A DNA stretch of 64,000 nucleotides from Cyanobacteria bacterium FACHB-471 (GTDB lineage Bacteria; Cyanobacteriota; Cyanobacteriia; Elainellales; Elainellaceae): positions 124,001 through 188,000 of the forward strand of contig JACJOC010000098.1 in assembly GCA_014695345.1 (NCBI GenBank). Reading direction: 5' to 3'. The notes under the pieces were generated by a model that ran no database searches, was not told the origin of the DNA, and worked only from the letters and a program-made list of their open reading frames with translations. Each line of letters starts with the position of its first letter. Position 1 is the stretch's first letter. The translations under genes and the position numbers were made by a program. Positions 34,185 through 43,830 of the stretch are shown in pieces.

Positions 34185-34902
34185 GATCGCTCTCCTCTTT
34201 CTCAACTTCCTGGAGGGCTGGTGTGATGGGCATACCCATTGCTTCCATCAGTTCTTTAGGCGGTGCTTGTCGAGTCTCTGCCTGCAGATACTTACCCGTC
34301 AGAATGTCGGGCACGATGTTTAGATTATGAGAAACAGTGCGGTAGCGGTGGGTCTGCGCGGCTATTCCACGTTCCTGCAAAGATTCATTCGAGATCTTTT
34401 TCCGCAGCTTGATAATTGCATCAATAATTGCTTCAGGACGGGGAGGACATCCAGGAATGTAAACATCTACTGGAATTAGCTTATCCACACCTCGAACTGC
34501 GGTAGGAGAATCAGTGCTGAACATGCCGCCTGTGATCGTGCAAGCACCCATTGCAATCACATACTTGGGTTCAGGCATTTGCTCATACAGCCGCACCAGC
34601 GCGGGAGCCATTTTCATCGTAATGGTTCCGGCGGTGATGATCAGGTCAGCTTGACGCGGGCTAGAACGGGGAACCAGACCAAAGCGGTCGAAGTCAAATC
34701 GAGAGCCAATCAGCGCTGCAAACTCAATAAAGCAGCAGGCAGTGCCATACAAGAGGGGCCACAGACTCGAAAGTCTTGCCCAGTTATGCAGGTCATCCAG
34801 CGTGGTCAGAATTACGTTTTCTGATAAGTCCTGGGTGACTTGGGGATACTCGGCTGGGCTAATAATGGCTGTATTTTCGGGGGTTGAAGTACTAGGATTC
34901 AT
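34177..34902 (-). CDS. ndhK: NAD(P)H-quinone oxidoreductase subunit K
   Basis: 241 residues from ATG 34902, whose ATGA overlaps the ndhC stop. In-frame starts at 34908 and 34929 are alternatives. Cys ligands of the N2-type [4Fe-4S] cluster are visible in [20 protein letters not shown] and [11 protein letters not shown]. NdhK is the last electron carrier before plastoquinone in NDH-1. It is the second gene of the ndhC-K-J operon, translationally coupled on both sides. Confidence 0.96.
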   Translation of the reverse strand: MNPSTSTPENTAIISPAEYPQVTQDLSENVILTTLDDLHNWARLSSLWPLLYGTACCFIEFAALIGSRFDFDRFGLVPRSSPRQADLIITAGTITMKMAPALVRLYEQMPEPKYVIAMGACTITGGMFSTDSPTAVRGVDKLIPVDVYIPGCPPRPEAIIDAIIKLRKKISNESLQERGIAAQTHRYRTVSHNLNIVPDILTGKYLQAETRQAPPKELMEAMGMPITPALQEVEKEESDRG

Positions 34903-35261
34903 GACCATTCCAGTGCGCCTTTCCTCCATGCGTAAACGAGACCAACGACAAGAATTGCAATAAATATCAGGGCTTCCACAAAGGCCAGTAGCCCAAGTTG
35001 GTTGAATGCAACAGCCCAGGGGTAAAGAAACACTGTCTCAACGTCGAAAATGACGAAGACTAGCGCAAACATGTAATAGCGAATGTTGAACTGAATCCAG
35101 GCTCCACCAATTGGCTCCATCCCGGACTCATAGGTGATTCTTCGCTCTACGCCTTCAGGGTGGGGTCGAACAAGCCTGGCGGTCACAAAGGCCAGGACAG
35201 GAACCAGACTACAGATGAGCAGGAAGCCCAAAAAATATTCGTAGCCGTTGAGGACAAACAC
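34899..35261 (-). CDS. ndhC: NAD(P)H-quinone oxidoreductase subunit 3
   Basis: 120 residues from GTG 35261 ([20 protein letters not shown]). Three membrane helices surround the conserved loop [28 protein letters not shown]. NdhC is a membrane subunit of NDH-1 near the quinone pocket. It is the first gene of ndhC-K-J. The 454 bases upstream probably contain the promoter. Confidence 0.96.
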   Translation of the reverse strand: MFVLNGYEYFLGFLLICSLVPVLAFVTARLVRPHPEGVERRITYESGMEPIGGAWIQFNIRYYMFALVFVIFDVETVFLYPWAVAFNQLGLLAFVEALIFIAILVVGLVYAWRKGALEWS

Positions 35262-35715
35262 AATTTCTGCTTTTGTAGGATTGACTCAGTAACAATGTTA
35301 CTTGCTTTTTACATTATAAGAAATCGGAAATCTGCTCCTGTCTATACGAACCTGTTATTGGATCAATAGTGAATTGTTTAGGTTAGAGAGTCGTGGATTG
35401 ATTCCTGTACTGAATCCTGGAAGCGAGCGGACGTTTATCTGGGCTGGACTTTAGCTTAGATGGGCATCAGTACCTTGTGAAAAAAATTACTTCGGCTGAG
35501 TTAAGGGAAAGTCGATTAGGATGTCTGCTGTTTCGGCGCTTGATTCGCCCTTGGATCTATTTTTTTGGAGTATCCTCCCTTAATCTGAACTTACACAGAT
35601 TTGAAATCCGATCGCCACTTGTTACTCGTATTGCATATAGACCTGCATAGAGGTGCGTGGCCAGGGATGAAATTGCTCCTTCCTTTATTAATCTTGGAGT
35701 CGTTGATCAGACGCA
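35262..35715. other. Divergent intergenic region between ndhC and the sigma-factor gene
   Basis: About 450 bases without a convincing gene. Promoters for ndhCKJ (minus) and the ECF sigma factor (plus) must lie here. No clear palindrome or RNA was seen. Confidence 0.5.
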
Positions 35716-36303
35716 ATGCATCCTGATTCTCCCAAGCCTGAGCCATTTGCGTCAGACCAAACTGACACAGACCTATTTTTGGCGCTAAAAGCGGGTCGTG
35801 TTGAAGCGCTGAGTGATTTATATGACCGCTACTCGAATCTGGTCTACGGGCTAGCACTGAGAGTTTTGTCTAATTCTGAGGAAGCTGAAGATGTCACGCA
35901 AGAGATTTTTTTGGCACTCTGGCACAAAGACAATTACAACCCAACTCGCGGCTCGCTGAGCAGCTTTTTGGTAACGATGACTCGCTCTCGATCGATTGAC
36001 CGCTTGCGATCGCGCAACACAAAGCTGAAATTTCTTCAGCGCTGGAAGCGAATCTCAACGGCTGAAGAAATTTCAGCTAACCCGCTAGAGCAAGTTTCAA
36101 TCAACGAGCGATCGCAACTGATCCGAGAGGCGTTAGCTCGGCTACCGGACTCAGAACGACAGGTTCTAGAAATTGCCTATTTCGAGGGATTGAGTCAGTC
36201 AGAAATCGCCCAGCGGTTGGGCATTCCGTTAGGTACCGTCAAAACCCGAACTCGTCAGGGACTTTTGAAACTCAAACAACATTTGCGGGATTTTATTCAG
36301 TAG
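35716..36303 (+). CDS. ECF-type RNA polymerase sigma factor
   Basis: 195 residues. Region 2 (about 25-95) has DLYDRYSNLVYGLALRVL, EEAEDVTQEIF and RSRSIDRLRSR. Region 4 (about 130-185) has LPDSERQVLEIAYFEGLSQS and LGIPLGTVKTRTRQGL, a helix-turn-helix for the -35 element. No sigma-1.1 or region 3 is present, as expected for group 4 factors. The next gene, 9 bases later, encodes a membrane anti-sigma factor, so its activity is probably held at the membrane until a signal triggers release. Confidence 0.94.
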   Translation: MHPDSPKPEPFASDQTDTDLFLALKAGRVEALSDLYDRYSNLVYGLALRVLSNSEEAEDVTQEIFLALWHKDNYNPTRGSLSSFLVTMTRSRSIDRLRSRNTKLKFLQRWKRISTAEEISANPLEQVSINERSQLIREALARLPDSERQVLEIAYFEGLSQSEIAQRLGIPLGTVKTRTRQGLLKLKQHLRDFIQ

Positions 36304-36312
36304 TGACACACC

Positions 36313-37047
36313 ATGATCAGACCCTCCCTTCCTGAAAACTGGGAAGAATTGATAGCGGGTTACACCCTTGATGATCTTGACCCTGAAGAGGCTGAGATTG
36401 TTGAACGATTGCTTAATGAAAATCCTGATCTGAGGGGAGAAGTTAAGCAGCTTCAGGAAGTTTTGGACTTATTGCCCTATGGTCTGCCGCAGCAGGAACC
36501 TCCAGCTCATTTGCGTGCAGCGATTTTAGATGCCGTGCAAGAGGGCGATCGCCCCGCTAGACCCCACAGACGTGCCCGTCGTCGAATTTGGCTGGAAATG
36601 GGTGGAGCCGTTGCTGCGTTTTTGGCGATCGCCCTGGGACTGGATAACTACCGCCTCCGCCAAGACCTGGAAAGTGCAGATGCAGTTATTCAAGCGCTAC
36701 GTCAGCCTGAAACCGAAGTCTATGCCCTGGAAGGAACCGGAGAAACAACGGCTGCTTCCGGTCGGCTAGTCGTCAATCCAAATCAAGATCAAATTTTAGT
36801 CACTGTGCAAAACCTGCCGGAACCTTCGGCAGGACAAGCTTATCGGCTTTGGGGGCTAACTCCTGGTAGCACAGAACCCATTTATTATGGTCAATTTGGC
36901 ACAACCGCTCAGGGAGAAACGCTAGCTCAGCTTTCGATTCCCAGAGATGCTATTCCAACTGAGGAAATTCAACTGCTGATCACACTGGAGTCGTCTACAG
37001 CGCCTCCAATTCCAGAAGGCCCTTTAGTGATGCAAAGCAGTTTGTAA
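36313..37047 (+). CDS. RskA-like membrane anti-sigma factor
   Basis: 244 residues. A cytoplasmic N-terminal helical domain (about 8-75; IAGYTLDDLDPEEAEIVERLL) binds sigma. A basic stretch precedes one membrane helix (about 94-112). The outside domain has the RskA/anti-sigma-K pattern (LVVNPNQDQILVTVQNLPEPSAGQAYRLWGLTPG). No zinc-binding HxxxCxxC motif is present, so it is not redox-sensed through zinc. It is paired with the ECF sigma factor just upstream. The signal is unknown. Confidence 0.9.
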   Translation: MIRPSLPENWEELIAGYTLDDLDPEEAEIVERLLNENPDLRGEVKQLQEVLDLLPYGLPQQEPPAHLRAAILDAVQEGDRPARPHRRARRRIWLEMGGAVAAFLAIALGLDNYRLRQDLESADAVIQALRQPETEVYALEGTGETTAASGRLVVNPNQDQILVTVQNLPEPSAGQAYRLWGLTPGSTEPIYYGQFGTTAQGETLAQLSIPRDAIPTEEIQLLITLESSTAPPIPEGPLVMQSSL

Positions 37048-37065
37048 GGGTTTGGGTATTAGGGA

Positions 37066-38034
37066 TTAGCTGAATTTAGTATCACGGTTGTGAGGAGTTT
37101 CAAAGTCGATAATGGGCCCTTTGGGGACAATGCGGGTCGGGTTTACCTTGGGGTGGCTCTTGTAGTAGTGGCGCTTGATGTGGTCGAGGTTACAGGTTTC
37201 TTTAACACCGGGGTGCTGATATAAATCGCGCAAGTAGCCCCAGAGGTTGGGGTAATCCACAATGCGGCGCAGGTTGCACTTGAAGTGAACGTAGTAGACT
37301 GCGTCGAAGCGTAGCAGCGTGGTGAACATGCAGATGTCGGCTTCGGTAAGGCGATCGCCACACAAATATCGTTGCTTGCCTAGCACCGTTTCCCAATGAT
37401 CTAAATTCTCGAATAGCTCTGTGACCGCTTCTTCGTAGGCTTCCTGAGTGGTGGCAAATCCAGCGCGATAGACTCCGTTGTTGATCGGTTGATAGATTGC
37501 GTCGATGGTTTCATCAATCTGTTGCTGGAGCGCTTCGGGATAGAGGTCTGCATCGGGTTTGGCAATTTCACCAAACTCAGTGTCTAACATGCGAATGATC
37601 TCGCGAGATTCGTTGTTGACGATAGTGCCTTTTTGCTTATCCCACAGCACCGGAACGGTAACTCGTCCGGTGTAGTCCGGCTCAACTTTGGTGTAAAGCT
37701 CCCACAGATAACGGGTGTGATTTACTGTATCCGGAATGCAGCCTTCACTATCAGAAAACTCCCAGCTATTTTCACCCATTTCAGGATCAACGACTGAGAT
37801 GGAAATGGCATCACTTAACCCTTTCAACTGACGCATGATCAAGGTGCGATGCGCCCAAGGGCAAGCCAGGGAGACGTAGAGATGATAGCGATCGCGCTCA
37901 GCCTTAAACCCACTAGAACCATCTGCCGTGATCCAGTTACGAAACGTGGTCGAGGGGCGGACAAACTTACCTTTTTTGTCTTCTTGTTCCCGTTCTGTGA
38001 CCCACTTCCCATCCATCAACATGCCAAGTCCCAT
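37066..38034 (-). CDS. Xi-class glutathione S-transferase / glutathionyl-hydroquinone reductase (copy 1)
   Basis: 322 residues. The N-terminal thioredoxin-like part ends with the active-site LACPWAHRT (Cys58), and the helical GST domain carries RYLCGDRLTEADICMFTTLLRFD. This is the Xi-class signature. These enzymes remove glutathione from glutathionyl-hydroquinones and recycle quinone adducts. It lies 25 bases after a close paralogue, forming an operon of two with shared function. DoxX, CDGSH and MarR genes nearby suggest quinone or electrophile stress. Confidence 0.93.
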   Translation of the reverse strand: MGLGMLMDGKWVTEREQEDKKGKFVRPSTTFRNWITADGSSGFKAERDRYHLYVSLACPWAHRTLIMRQLKGLSDAISISVVDPEMGENSWEFSDSEGCIPDTVNHTRYLWELYTKVEPDYTGRVTVPVLWDKQKGTIVNNESREIIRMLDTEFGEIAKPDADLYPEALQQQIDETIDAIYQPINNGVYRAGFATTQEAYEEAVTELFENLDHWETVLGKQRYLCGDRLTEADICMFTTLLRFDAVYYVHFKCNLRRIVDYPNLWGYLRDLYQHPGVKETCNLDHIKRHYYKSHPKVNPTRIVPKGPIIDFETPHNRDTKFS

Positions 38035-38059
38035 AATCTTCTCCCTGATTGCTTGAAAT

Positions 38060-39046
38060 CTACCGAATCGCCATCTCTCTACTGCCCAGCCTAGCGCGAT
38101 CGTGTGGGGCGCTAAAATCTATCGCTGGACCCAGCGGAACGATGCGATTAGGATTCAGTTGAGGAATTCCGGCGTAATAGAGCCGTTTAACGTGTTCAAT
38201 GCTGCATACTTCTGCCACACCTGGATGCTGGTAAAGATCGCGCAGATAGCCCCACAGGTGGGGGTAATCGACCAGTCGCCGCAGGTTGCACTTAAATAGA
38301 CCGTGATAAGCCAGGTCAAACCGAAACAGCGTGGTAAACATGCAGATGTCAGCTTCGATGAAGCGATCGCCACACAAATATCTCTGATTTTCCAACACCT
38401 TTTCCCACCGATCCAAAGCGGCGAATAGCTCTGTCACTGCTTCCTCGTAAGCCGCTTGGGAATTGGCAAATCCAGACCGATATACCCCGTTGTTGATGGG
38501 TTGATAAATCTCGTCGATGGTCTGATCAATCTGTTGCTGAAAATCTTTGGGATAGAGGTCAGCCCCGGTCGTAGAAAAAGCCGCAAACTCGGTGTCAAAC
38601 ATCCGAATGATTTGGCGTGATTCATTATTGACAATTGCGCCTGTCTGCTTGTCCCACAGCACGGGAACGGTGACTCGTCCTGAGTAATTAGGATCTGCCA
38701 GTGTGTAAACTTCGCGCAAATAGTGAGTGCCGTTCACCACGTCGGGAATACATTCTGGCGCATCAGAGAACGTCCAGCCTTCCTCACTAATTACCGGATC
38801 AACAATTGACAGGCTGATTACATCCTCCATGCCTTTCAGCTTTCGCATGATCACGGTGCGATGTGCCCAAGGACAACCTAGCGACACGTAGAGGTGATAG
38901 CGTCCTGGTTCAGCTTTGAAGCCGCTGGAGCCATCTGCTGTCACTGTGTTGTGAAAGTGAGTCGGCATTCGGTTAAATCTGCCCTTCTCGTCTTGCTCTG
39001 TCCAGTCTTTAACCCACTTGCCGTCAACTAACATTCCCAGTGCCAT
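38060..39046 (-). CDS. Xi-class glutathione S-transferase / glutathionyl-hydroquinone reductase (copy 2)
   Basis: 328 residues from ATG 39046 (MALGMLVDGKWVKDW), preceded by GGAG at 7 bases. The open frame continues upstream to 39157 but without family similarity. The active site LGCPWAHRT has Cys58. RYLCGDRFIEADICMFTTLFRFD and KRLYYAGIPQLNPNRIVPLGP match the Xi class. It is a tandem paralogue of copy 1, about two-thirds identical by eye. Cytoplasmic. Confidence 0.93.
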   Translation of the reverse strand: MALGMLVDGKWVKDWTEQDEKGRFNRMPTHFHNTVTADGSSGFKAEPGRYHLYVSLGCPWAHRTVIMRKLKGMEDVISLSIVDPVISEEGWTFSDAPECIPDVVNGTHYLREVYTLADPNYSGRVTVPVLWDKQTGAIVNNESRQIIRMFDTEFAAFSTTGADLYPKDFQQQIDQTIDEIYQPINNGVYRSGFANSQAAYEEAVTELFAALDRWEKVLENQRYLCGDRFIEADICMFTTLFRFDLAYHGLFKCNLRRLVDYPHLWGYLRDLYQHPGVAEVCSIEHVKRLYYAGIPQLNPNRIVPLGPAIDFSAPHDRARLGSREMAIR

Positions 39047-39138
39047 CGGTTTGCTCCAGTAGTTTTGGTATTCAGATCTCTTACACAGAAACTCGTCTAG
39101 CACCTCGTCTCCAGGTAGAACCTGGAACTGCCTTGGTT

Positions 39139-39215
39139 GAGGCTCTGTCTCGCGCAACTTCTATAAGGTATGAGGCAGAGCCTCACCAAAGGCATTGCAA
39201 GGCGGAGCCTTGCAA
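39139..39215. repeat. Dispersed-type palindromic repeat cluster
   Basis: GAGGCTCTGTCTC (39139-39151) and GAGGCAGAGCCTC (39172-39184) are inverted with one mismatch. TTGCAAGGC (39195-39203) and GCCTTGCAA (39207-39215) form a perfect 9-bp stem with a 3-base loop. This style of gaggctctgcctc/gccttgcaa repeat is common between genes in filamentous cyanobacteria. It separates doxX from the GST operon. Confidence 0.65.
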
Positions 39216-39236
39216 CGAGAGGATGAGAAGAGGGGT

Positions 39237-39692
39237 TTAGCGAGTGCGATCGAGGCTGATGCGACCGGGTCCGTATTGCATGACTAGGAGCAGACCGCCG
39301 AGCAATCCCAGGTTTTTGAGAAACATGATTTGCTGAATCGGATCGGCAAAGTTGGTGTGAAAGATCAGCGTGGCGGGAATCAGGAAAATCACCAGTGCGA
39401 TCGCTCCGAGGCGAGTTTTGTAGCCCAGCAGCAGGGAAAGTCCGCCAGCTAGTTCGATGGCGATCGCCAATACTAAAAACAATCCTGTCCAAAACATACC
39501 GTTAGCTGCCATGTATTCCTGGGTGCCTACCGGATTCAGAATTTTGTTTACCCCAGACACCAGATAGATCGAAGACAACAAAATTCGGGCAATCAGGGGA
39601 ACGATGTCCCTGTCGTTACTTGCTTGAGTAGTGCTAGCGGGTTGTGAATTGGGATAAGAAGCCGAATCAGGAGCCAAAATTTTAATTTTCAC
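39237..39692 (-). CDS. DoxX-family membrane protein
   Basis: 151 residues. Four membrane helices follow a polar 30-residue N-terminus: ARILLSSIYLVSGVNKILNP (about 34-53), GLFLVLAIAIELAGGLSLLLGY, LGAIALVIFLIPATLIFH and FLKNLGLLGGLLLVMQYG. This is the DoxX pattern, with the conserved Lys-Pro of the first helix and HTNF. DoxX proteins are linked to quinone or thiol redox reactions and are often found next to stress-responsive MarR regulators, as here. The product is in the inner membrane. Confidence 0.9.
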   Translation of the reverse strand: MKIKILAPDSASYPNSQPASTTQASNDRDIVPLIARILLSSIYLVSGVNKILNPVGTQEYMAANGMFWTGLFLVLAIAIELAGGLSLLLGYKTRLGAIALVIFLIPATLIFHTNFADPIQQIMFLKNLGLLGGLLLVMQYGPGRISLDRTR

Positions 39693-39755
39693 GGTGTTTT
39701 CCTCGTGTTTCCTGGGTGTGTCTCTACTGCCTTGCGTACCTATTGCCTTACCGCT

Positions 39756-39950
39756 CTATTGCTTTGCCCAGTCAGAAATTACAATGGTCTGTGGTACTTC
39801 AAGTTCTAATGCGATCGGCTGGAATGGAGTGCCCTTGTGAGAACCATCGCAGTAAGGCGCATTTTTGCTTTGCCCACAGCTACAGATCCAGTGAGTGCCT
39901 GCATCCAGCGGTAATACAAAGGGTTCGCGGCTAGTCGAAGGTTGAGTCAT
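39756..39950 (-). CDS. CDGSH iron-sulfur domain protein
   Basis: 64 residues. The [2Fe-2S] ligands are CSC (Cys23, Cys25), Cys34 and His38 in PYCDGSHKG, the 3-Cys/1-His pattern of CDGSH (mitoNEET-like) proteins. Such clusters are redox- and pH-sensitive and can be transferred. The gene is divergent from a methyltransferase gene, with shared upstream repeats (39983-40065). It is probably part of the detoxification cluster. Confidence 0.9.
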   Translation of the reverse strand: MTQPSTSREPFVLPLDAGTHWICSCGQSKNAPYCDGSHKGTPFQPIALELEVPQTIVISDWAKQ

Positions 39951-39982
39951 GGCGATCGCTCCTAATCAAAGTTCCAAATATA

Positions 39983-40065
39983 TTTGAACCAATACAATTT
40001 GCTTCTGCACTGTTTGAACCAGTACTTTTATGTTCTATCACAATTATTGTTTGAATGCAAACAAT
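39983..40065. promoter_or_regulatory. Direct repeats and palindrome in the divergent promoter, possible MarR operators
   Basis: TTTGAACC(A/G)A... repeats as TTTGAACCAATAC (39983-39995) and TTTGAACCAGTAC (40013-40025), 30 bases apart. ATTGTTTG / CAAACAAT form 8-bp perfect arms at 40046-40065. AATGCAAAC inside the palindrome recurs upstream of the MarR gene. These are good candidates for shared operator sites. Confidence 0.5.
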
Positions 40066-40159
40066 TAAAAGTAGAAAATCTTTTTCCTCTCGGAAATTAT
40101 TTGAGCGAATCGCCAATTGCGACGAAGATGAAGTAAACCGTCGAGCTTGCTTCAAGGAA

Positions 40160-40939
40160 ATGACTACTGCCAATTCTGTTCACGCTGCTGCACGTCAAGG
40201 TTTTCAGATTGGGGCTGATGCCTATGAACGAGGCAGACCTGGCTATCCTGCCGCAGCGATTGAGTTTTTGCAGCAAACGCTCAACCTTTCATCTGCCACA
40301 ACGGTCGTAGATCTGGCAGCAGGAACAGGTAAATTTACCCGGCAGTTACAAGATTTGGGCTGTCAAGTCGTGGCGATCGAGCCAGTTGAAGGGATGCGGC
40401 AAAAATTTGAAGCGCTTTTGCCGAATATACCTGTTCTTAACGGAACCGCTGAATCCATTCCCTTAGACGCTGCTTCGACTGATGTAGTTACCGTCGCTCA
40501 AGCATTTCACTGGTTTCAGGGAGAAGCGGCGTTAGCAGAAATTCATCGGGTGCTAAAGCCGGGTGGCTACCTTGGGTTGATTTGGAATGTTCGTGACGAG
40601 TCAGTAGATTGGGTAGCGCAAATCTCAGCAATCATTACGCCTCACGAGGGAGATGCACCCCGTTATCGAACCGGACAGTGGCGAACAGCGTTTGAGCAAA
40701 CGGACTTATTCACACCGCTCGAAACTCAAATTTTTTCCTATGCACATCAGTATGATCTGGACGCAGCCATTGATCGAGTTGCTTCTATTAGTTTCATTGC
40801 CGCACTCAATGCTCAAACACAGCAAACCGTTCTTCGGCAAGTGCGTGAATTACTTGAACATCATCCTCAAACACGCGATCGCCCCATCATTGAGCATCCC
40901 TATCGCACAGAGGTTTTTTGGTGTACTAGGAAAAATTAG
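40160..40939 (+). CDS. Class I SAM-dependent methyltransferase
   Basis: 259 residues from ATG 40160. The frame is open from 40055, but the family normally starts near MTTANSVHAAARQGFQIGAD. Motif I VVDLAAGTGKFTRQL, motif II VVAIEPVEGMRQ and the post-motif AFHWFQGEAALAEIHRVLKPGGYLGLIWN identify it. The substrate is not predictable. Small-molecule methylation (for example of quinones or metalloids) is possible from context. The 3' end overlaps the convergent MarR gene by 4 bases. Confidence 0.9.
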   Translation: MTTANSVHAAARQGFQIGADAYERGRPGYPAAAIEFLQQTLNLSSATTVVDLAAGTGKFTRQLQDLGCQVVAIEPVEGMRQKFEALLPNIPVLNGTAESIPLDAASTDVVTVAQAFHWFQGEAALAEIHRVLKPGGYLGLIWNVRDESVDWVAQISAIITPHEGDAPRYRTGQWRTAFEQTDLFTPLETQIFSYAHQYDLDAAIDRVASISFIAALNAQTQQTVLRQVRELLEHHPQTRDRPIIEHPYRTEVFWCTRKN

Positions 40940-41427
40940 AAAATACTCCGCAGTTTCTTTAGCGCTGCCAAAATTTCTTCCAGATCGGACGAATCGAGCT
41001 TGTCAAATCGCTGTTTGATGTAGGCAATCTGAGCCGGAAAAACTTGCTCAAACAGTTGCTCCCCTTCGGGGGTTAGCACGATGACAAAACAGCGGCGATC
41101 GCCCTCTGGCACTTCACGTCGGACAAATCCCTTTTTTTCCAGGCGATCGACAATGCCAGTGAGCGTTCCCTTAGTCACTAAGGTTTTCTCAGCTAGCGTA
41201 TTCATCGTCATGCCCGTGGTATTTCCCAGCGTAGCAATCACATCAAACTGAGGGGAAGTCAGCCCCAGTTGGCGGATATTTTCATCGGTATAACTTTCAA
41301 ACGCCTGATAGGCTCTCACTAACTCTCGCATCACGGGTACAAACGGCTGTTTAGCAGCACTTTTGGCATCAAGCGGTTGGTCAGGGGGCTGGTCAATTAA
41401 AGTCTGGTCGGTTGGCGATCGCTCCAC
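40936..41427 (-). CDS. MarR-family transcriptional regulator
   Basis: 163 residues from GTG 41427. The winged helix-turn-helix is LTSPQFDVIATLGNTTGMTMNTLAEKTLVTKGTLTGIVDRLEKKGFVRRE, then GDRRCFVIVLTPEGEQL (the wing). Helices at both ends form the dimer interface. One Cys in the wing could sense electrophiles, but this is only an inference. It is expected to repress itself and perhaps the DoxX/GST/CDGSH genes, since related motifs lie upstream of both this gene and the CDGSH gene. Confidence 0.92.
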   Translation of the reverse strand: MERSPTDQTLIDQPPDQPLDAKSAAKQPFVPVMRELVRAYQAFESYTDENIRQLGLTSPQFDVIATLGNTTGMTMNTLAEKTLVTKGTLTGIVDRLEKKGFVRREVPEGDRRCFVIVLTPEGEQLFEQVFPAQIAYIKQRFDKLDSSDLEEILAALKKLRSIF

Positions 41428-41454
41428 GCTGTTATTCCAATTTCTTAAACTACG

Positions 41455-41507
41455 TTTGGTTTACCACAAAGAAGTACTAATGCAAACCATTTTTAGCATA
41501 AACCAAA
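41455..41507. promoter_or_regulatory. Candidate MarR autoregulatory operators
   Basis: TTTGGTTTA (41455-41463) and TAAACCAAA (41499-41507) are perfect 9-bp inverted arms. Between them, CTAATGCAAACCA (41477-41489) and TTAGCATAAACCA (41493-41505) are near-direct repeats 16 bases apart. All lie within 80 bases upstream of the MarR start. The AATGCAAAC word is shared with the palindrome at 40046-40065. Confidence 0.5.
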
Positions 41508-41608
41508 AAACCTGGAAATGCTGCCACTCTCAGGAGAGACTTGTATGCTCCTGCTTGGTCATTGGGAATGACAAGTAGCCTTTCAGTCAAATTTGACCTG
41601 CTAGTCGT

Positions 41609-42176
<568 letters not shown>

Positions 42177-42309
42177 AGCATTTCTCAAGCTTGCTCAAAT
42201 CCTACTTGATTGAGAATTGATATGGATTTAACAGAGTCACCAGAATCTTCGGACAGGTTTTAGACTGAAGGAAGTCAGTCTGAACGAATTGAGTCGGAGA
42301 GAAAAGCGC

Positions 42310-43698
42310 GTGGTTATTTCTATTGCTTCCATGCAAGATCGTCTGCTAGATGCGATTACGCCTTACCGCGATCGCGTCGATTACTTAGAAATTCGACTAG
42401 AGCAGGGTGAGGCTAGCGTCATTTCCTATCGCGGGGCGCAGTTGGATGCGGTAGACCGCAGCTTTTCTCTGTCGGGTGGGATTCGCGCCTGCCACAAAGG
42501 TGGCTGGAGTTTTGTCACGTTCAACGGGTTGTCTGAGCTAAAGGGACGGATTGAAGAAGCGATCGCCCAGGCTCACTTAGTCGGCAGCGAAACCACACAG
42601 CTAGCCGATGTGGAACCCATTCAAGATTACGTGTCGGTAAAGTTTGGCAGAGATCCTAGAGGCATTTCCTTAGAGGAAAAGCGGCAACTGGTTGAGCGCT
42701 ACAATCAACTGTTGCTGGATACCGATCCGCGCATTCAAACGACGATGTCAGGGTATAGCGATCGCTTTAACACCACCTATTTCGTCAACTCTCTGGGCAC
42801 CTGCATTGCACAAGAGCGGCTGGATGTCTCTGGCAGATTTGGCGTGATTGCTAGAGGCGAAGGTGGCGTGGTGCGTCAGGGGTTTGAGTCGATTCACTCT
42901 CGCTCTGACTACAACGTGCTGCTGGGCGCTGAGGATCGGGTTCATGATGCGGCAAAGCGAGCAATCGGTCAGCTTGATGCAACGTCGGTTAAGGGTGGAC
43001 AGTACACCGTTCTGCTTGACCCGTATCTGGCAGGCGTGTTCATTCACGAGGCGTTTGGGCATCTCTCGGAAGCAGATTTTGTTTACGAAAATCCCAGGAT
43101 GCAGGAATTGCTGGTTGTGGGCAAACCTCTTGGGATTCCTCAACTGAATGTGGTAGACGATGCCACGATGCCTGACCTCCCAGGTTCCTTAAAGTATGAC
43201 GATGAGGGCGTTCCGGCACAGCGCAAGTTTTTGATTAAGGACGGCGTGTTGACCCAGCGCTTACACAACCGGGAAACCGCAGGCAAGATGCACGAGCAGC
43301 CAACGGGCAACGCACGGGCAATGAATGCGACCCATCCGCCAATTGTGCGAATGACGAATACCGGAATCGAACCAGGCGATCGCACCTTTGAGGAAATGAT
43401 TGGCGACATTGAGGAAGGAGTTTACGCCGTTCGCATGTTGGGCGGACAAACCAACGGTGAGATGTTTACCTTTGCGGCGGCTGAAGGCTTCATGATTCGC
43501 GATGGCAAGATTGCTGAACCTGTCAGCGATGTCACCCTCAGCGGCAATGTCTTCCAGACGTTGAAGGATATCGAGGCGATCGGTAGTGATTCTGTTTATA
43601 CCAATGGCGGCTGTGGTAAGGGCGGACAATCTCCTCTTCCTGTCAGCGTTGGTGGTCCTCACGTTCGGATCAAGAATGTTGTTGTAGGCGGACGCTAA
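42310..43698 (+). CDS. tldD: TldD-family metalloprotease
   Basis: 462 residues from GTG 42310, which has GGAGAG eight bases upstream. A TTG (42289) and an ATG (42331) are alternatives. The TldD hallmark HEAFGHLSEAD holds the zinc ligands (His246 and His250 region), and the C-terminal domain ends GGQSPLPVSVGGPHVRIKNVVVGGR. TldD pairs with TldE/PmbA to process peptides such as modified natural products and CcdA. TldE is not in the window. No precursor peptide gene is adjacent. Confidence 0.93.
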   Translation: MVISIASMQDRLLDAITPYRDRVDYLEIRLEQGEASVISYRGAQLDAVDRSFSLSGGIRACHKGGWSFVTFNGLSELKGRIEEAIAQAHLVGSETTQLADVEPIQDYVSVKFGRDPRGISLEEKRQLVERYNQLLLDTDPRIQTTMSGYSDRFNTTYFVNSLGTCIAQERLDVSGRFGVIARGEGGVVRQGFESIHSRSDYNVLLGAEDRVHDAAKRAIGQLDATSVKGGQYTVLLDPYLAGVFIHEAFGHLSEADFVYENPRMQELLVVGKPLGIPQLNVVDDATMPDLPGSLKYDDEGVPAQRKFLIKDGVLTQRLHNRETAGKMHEQPTGNARAMNATHPPIVRMTNTGIEPGDRTFEEMIGDIEEGVYAVRMLGGQTNGEMFTFAAAEGFMIRDGKIAEPVSDVTLSGNVFQTLKDIEAIGSDSVYTNGGCGKGGQSPLPVSVGGPHVRIKNVVVGGR

Positions 43699-43780
43699 AG
43701 TAGCTGGCGATCGCACATCAAGGAAGTTGCGGGGTGGGTGAGATAGCCCACCCTGTTACTGTGTTTACTGTGTTCAATAA

Positions 43781-43830
43781 AACGGTGCGTTTGCTTGTCA
43801 GCAATGCACCCTACAAGATGGCGATCGCAC
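43781..43830. repeat. 50-base direct repeat, left copy (flanks TA module)
   Basis: A 50-base sequence starting aacggtgcgtttgcttgtca. It is 47/50 identical to the copy at 44483-44532. It contains an imperfect hairpin (GGTGC...GCACC). It ends exactly at the stop codon of the DUF5615 gene. A 7-bp GC hairpin (GGGTGGG/CCCACCC) lies just to its left. Confidence 0.85.
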
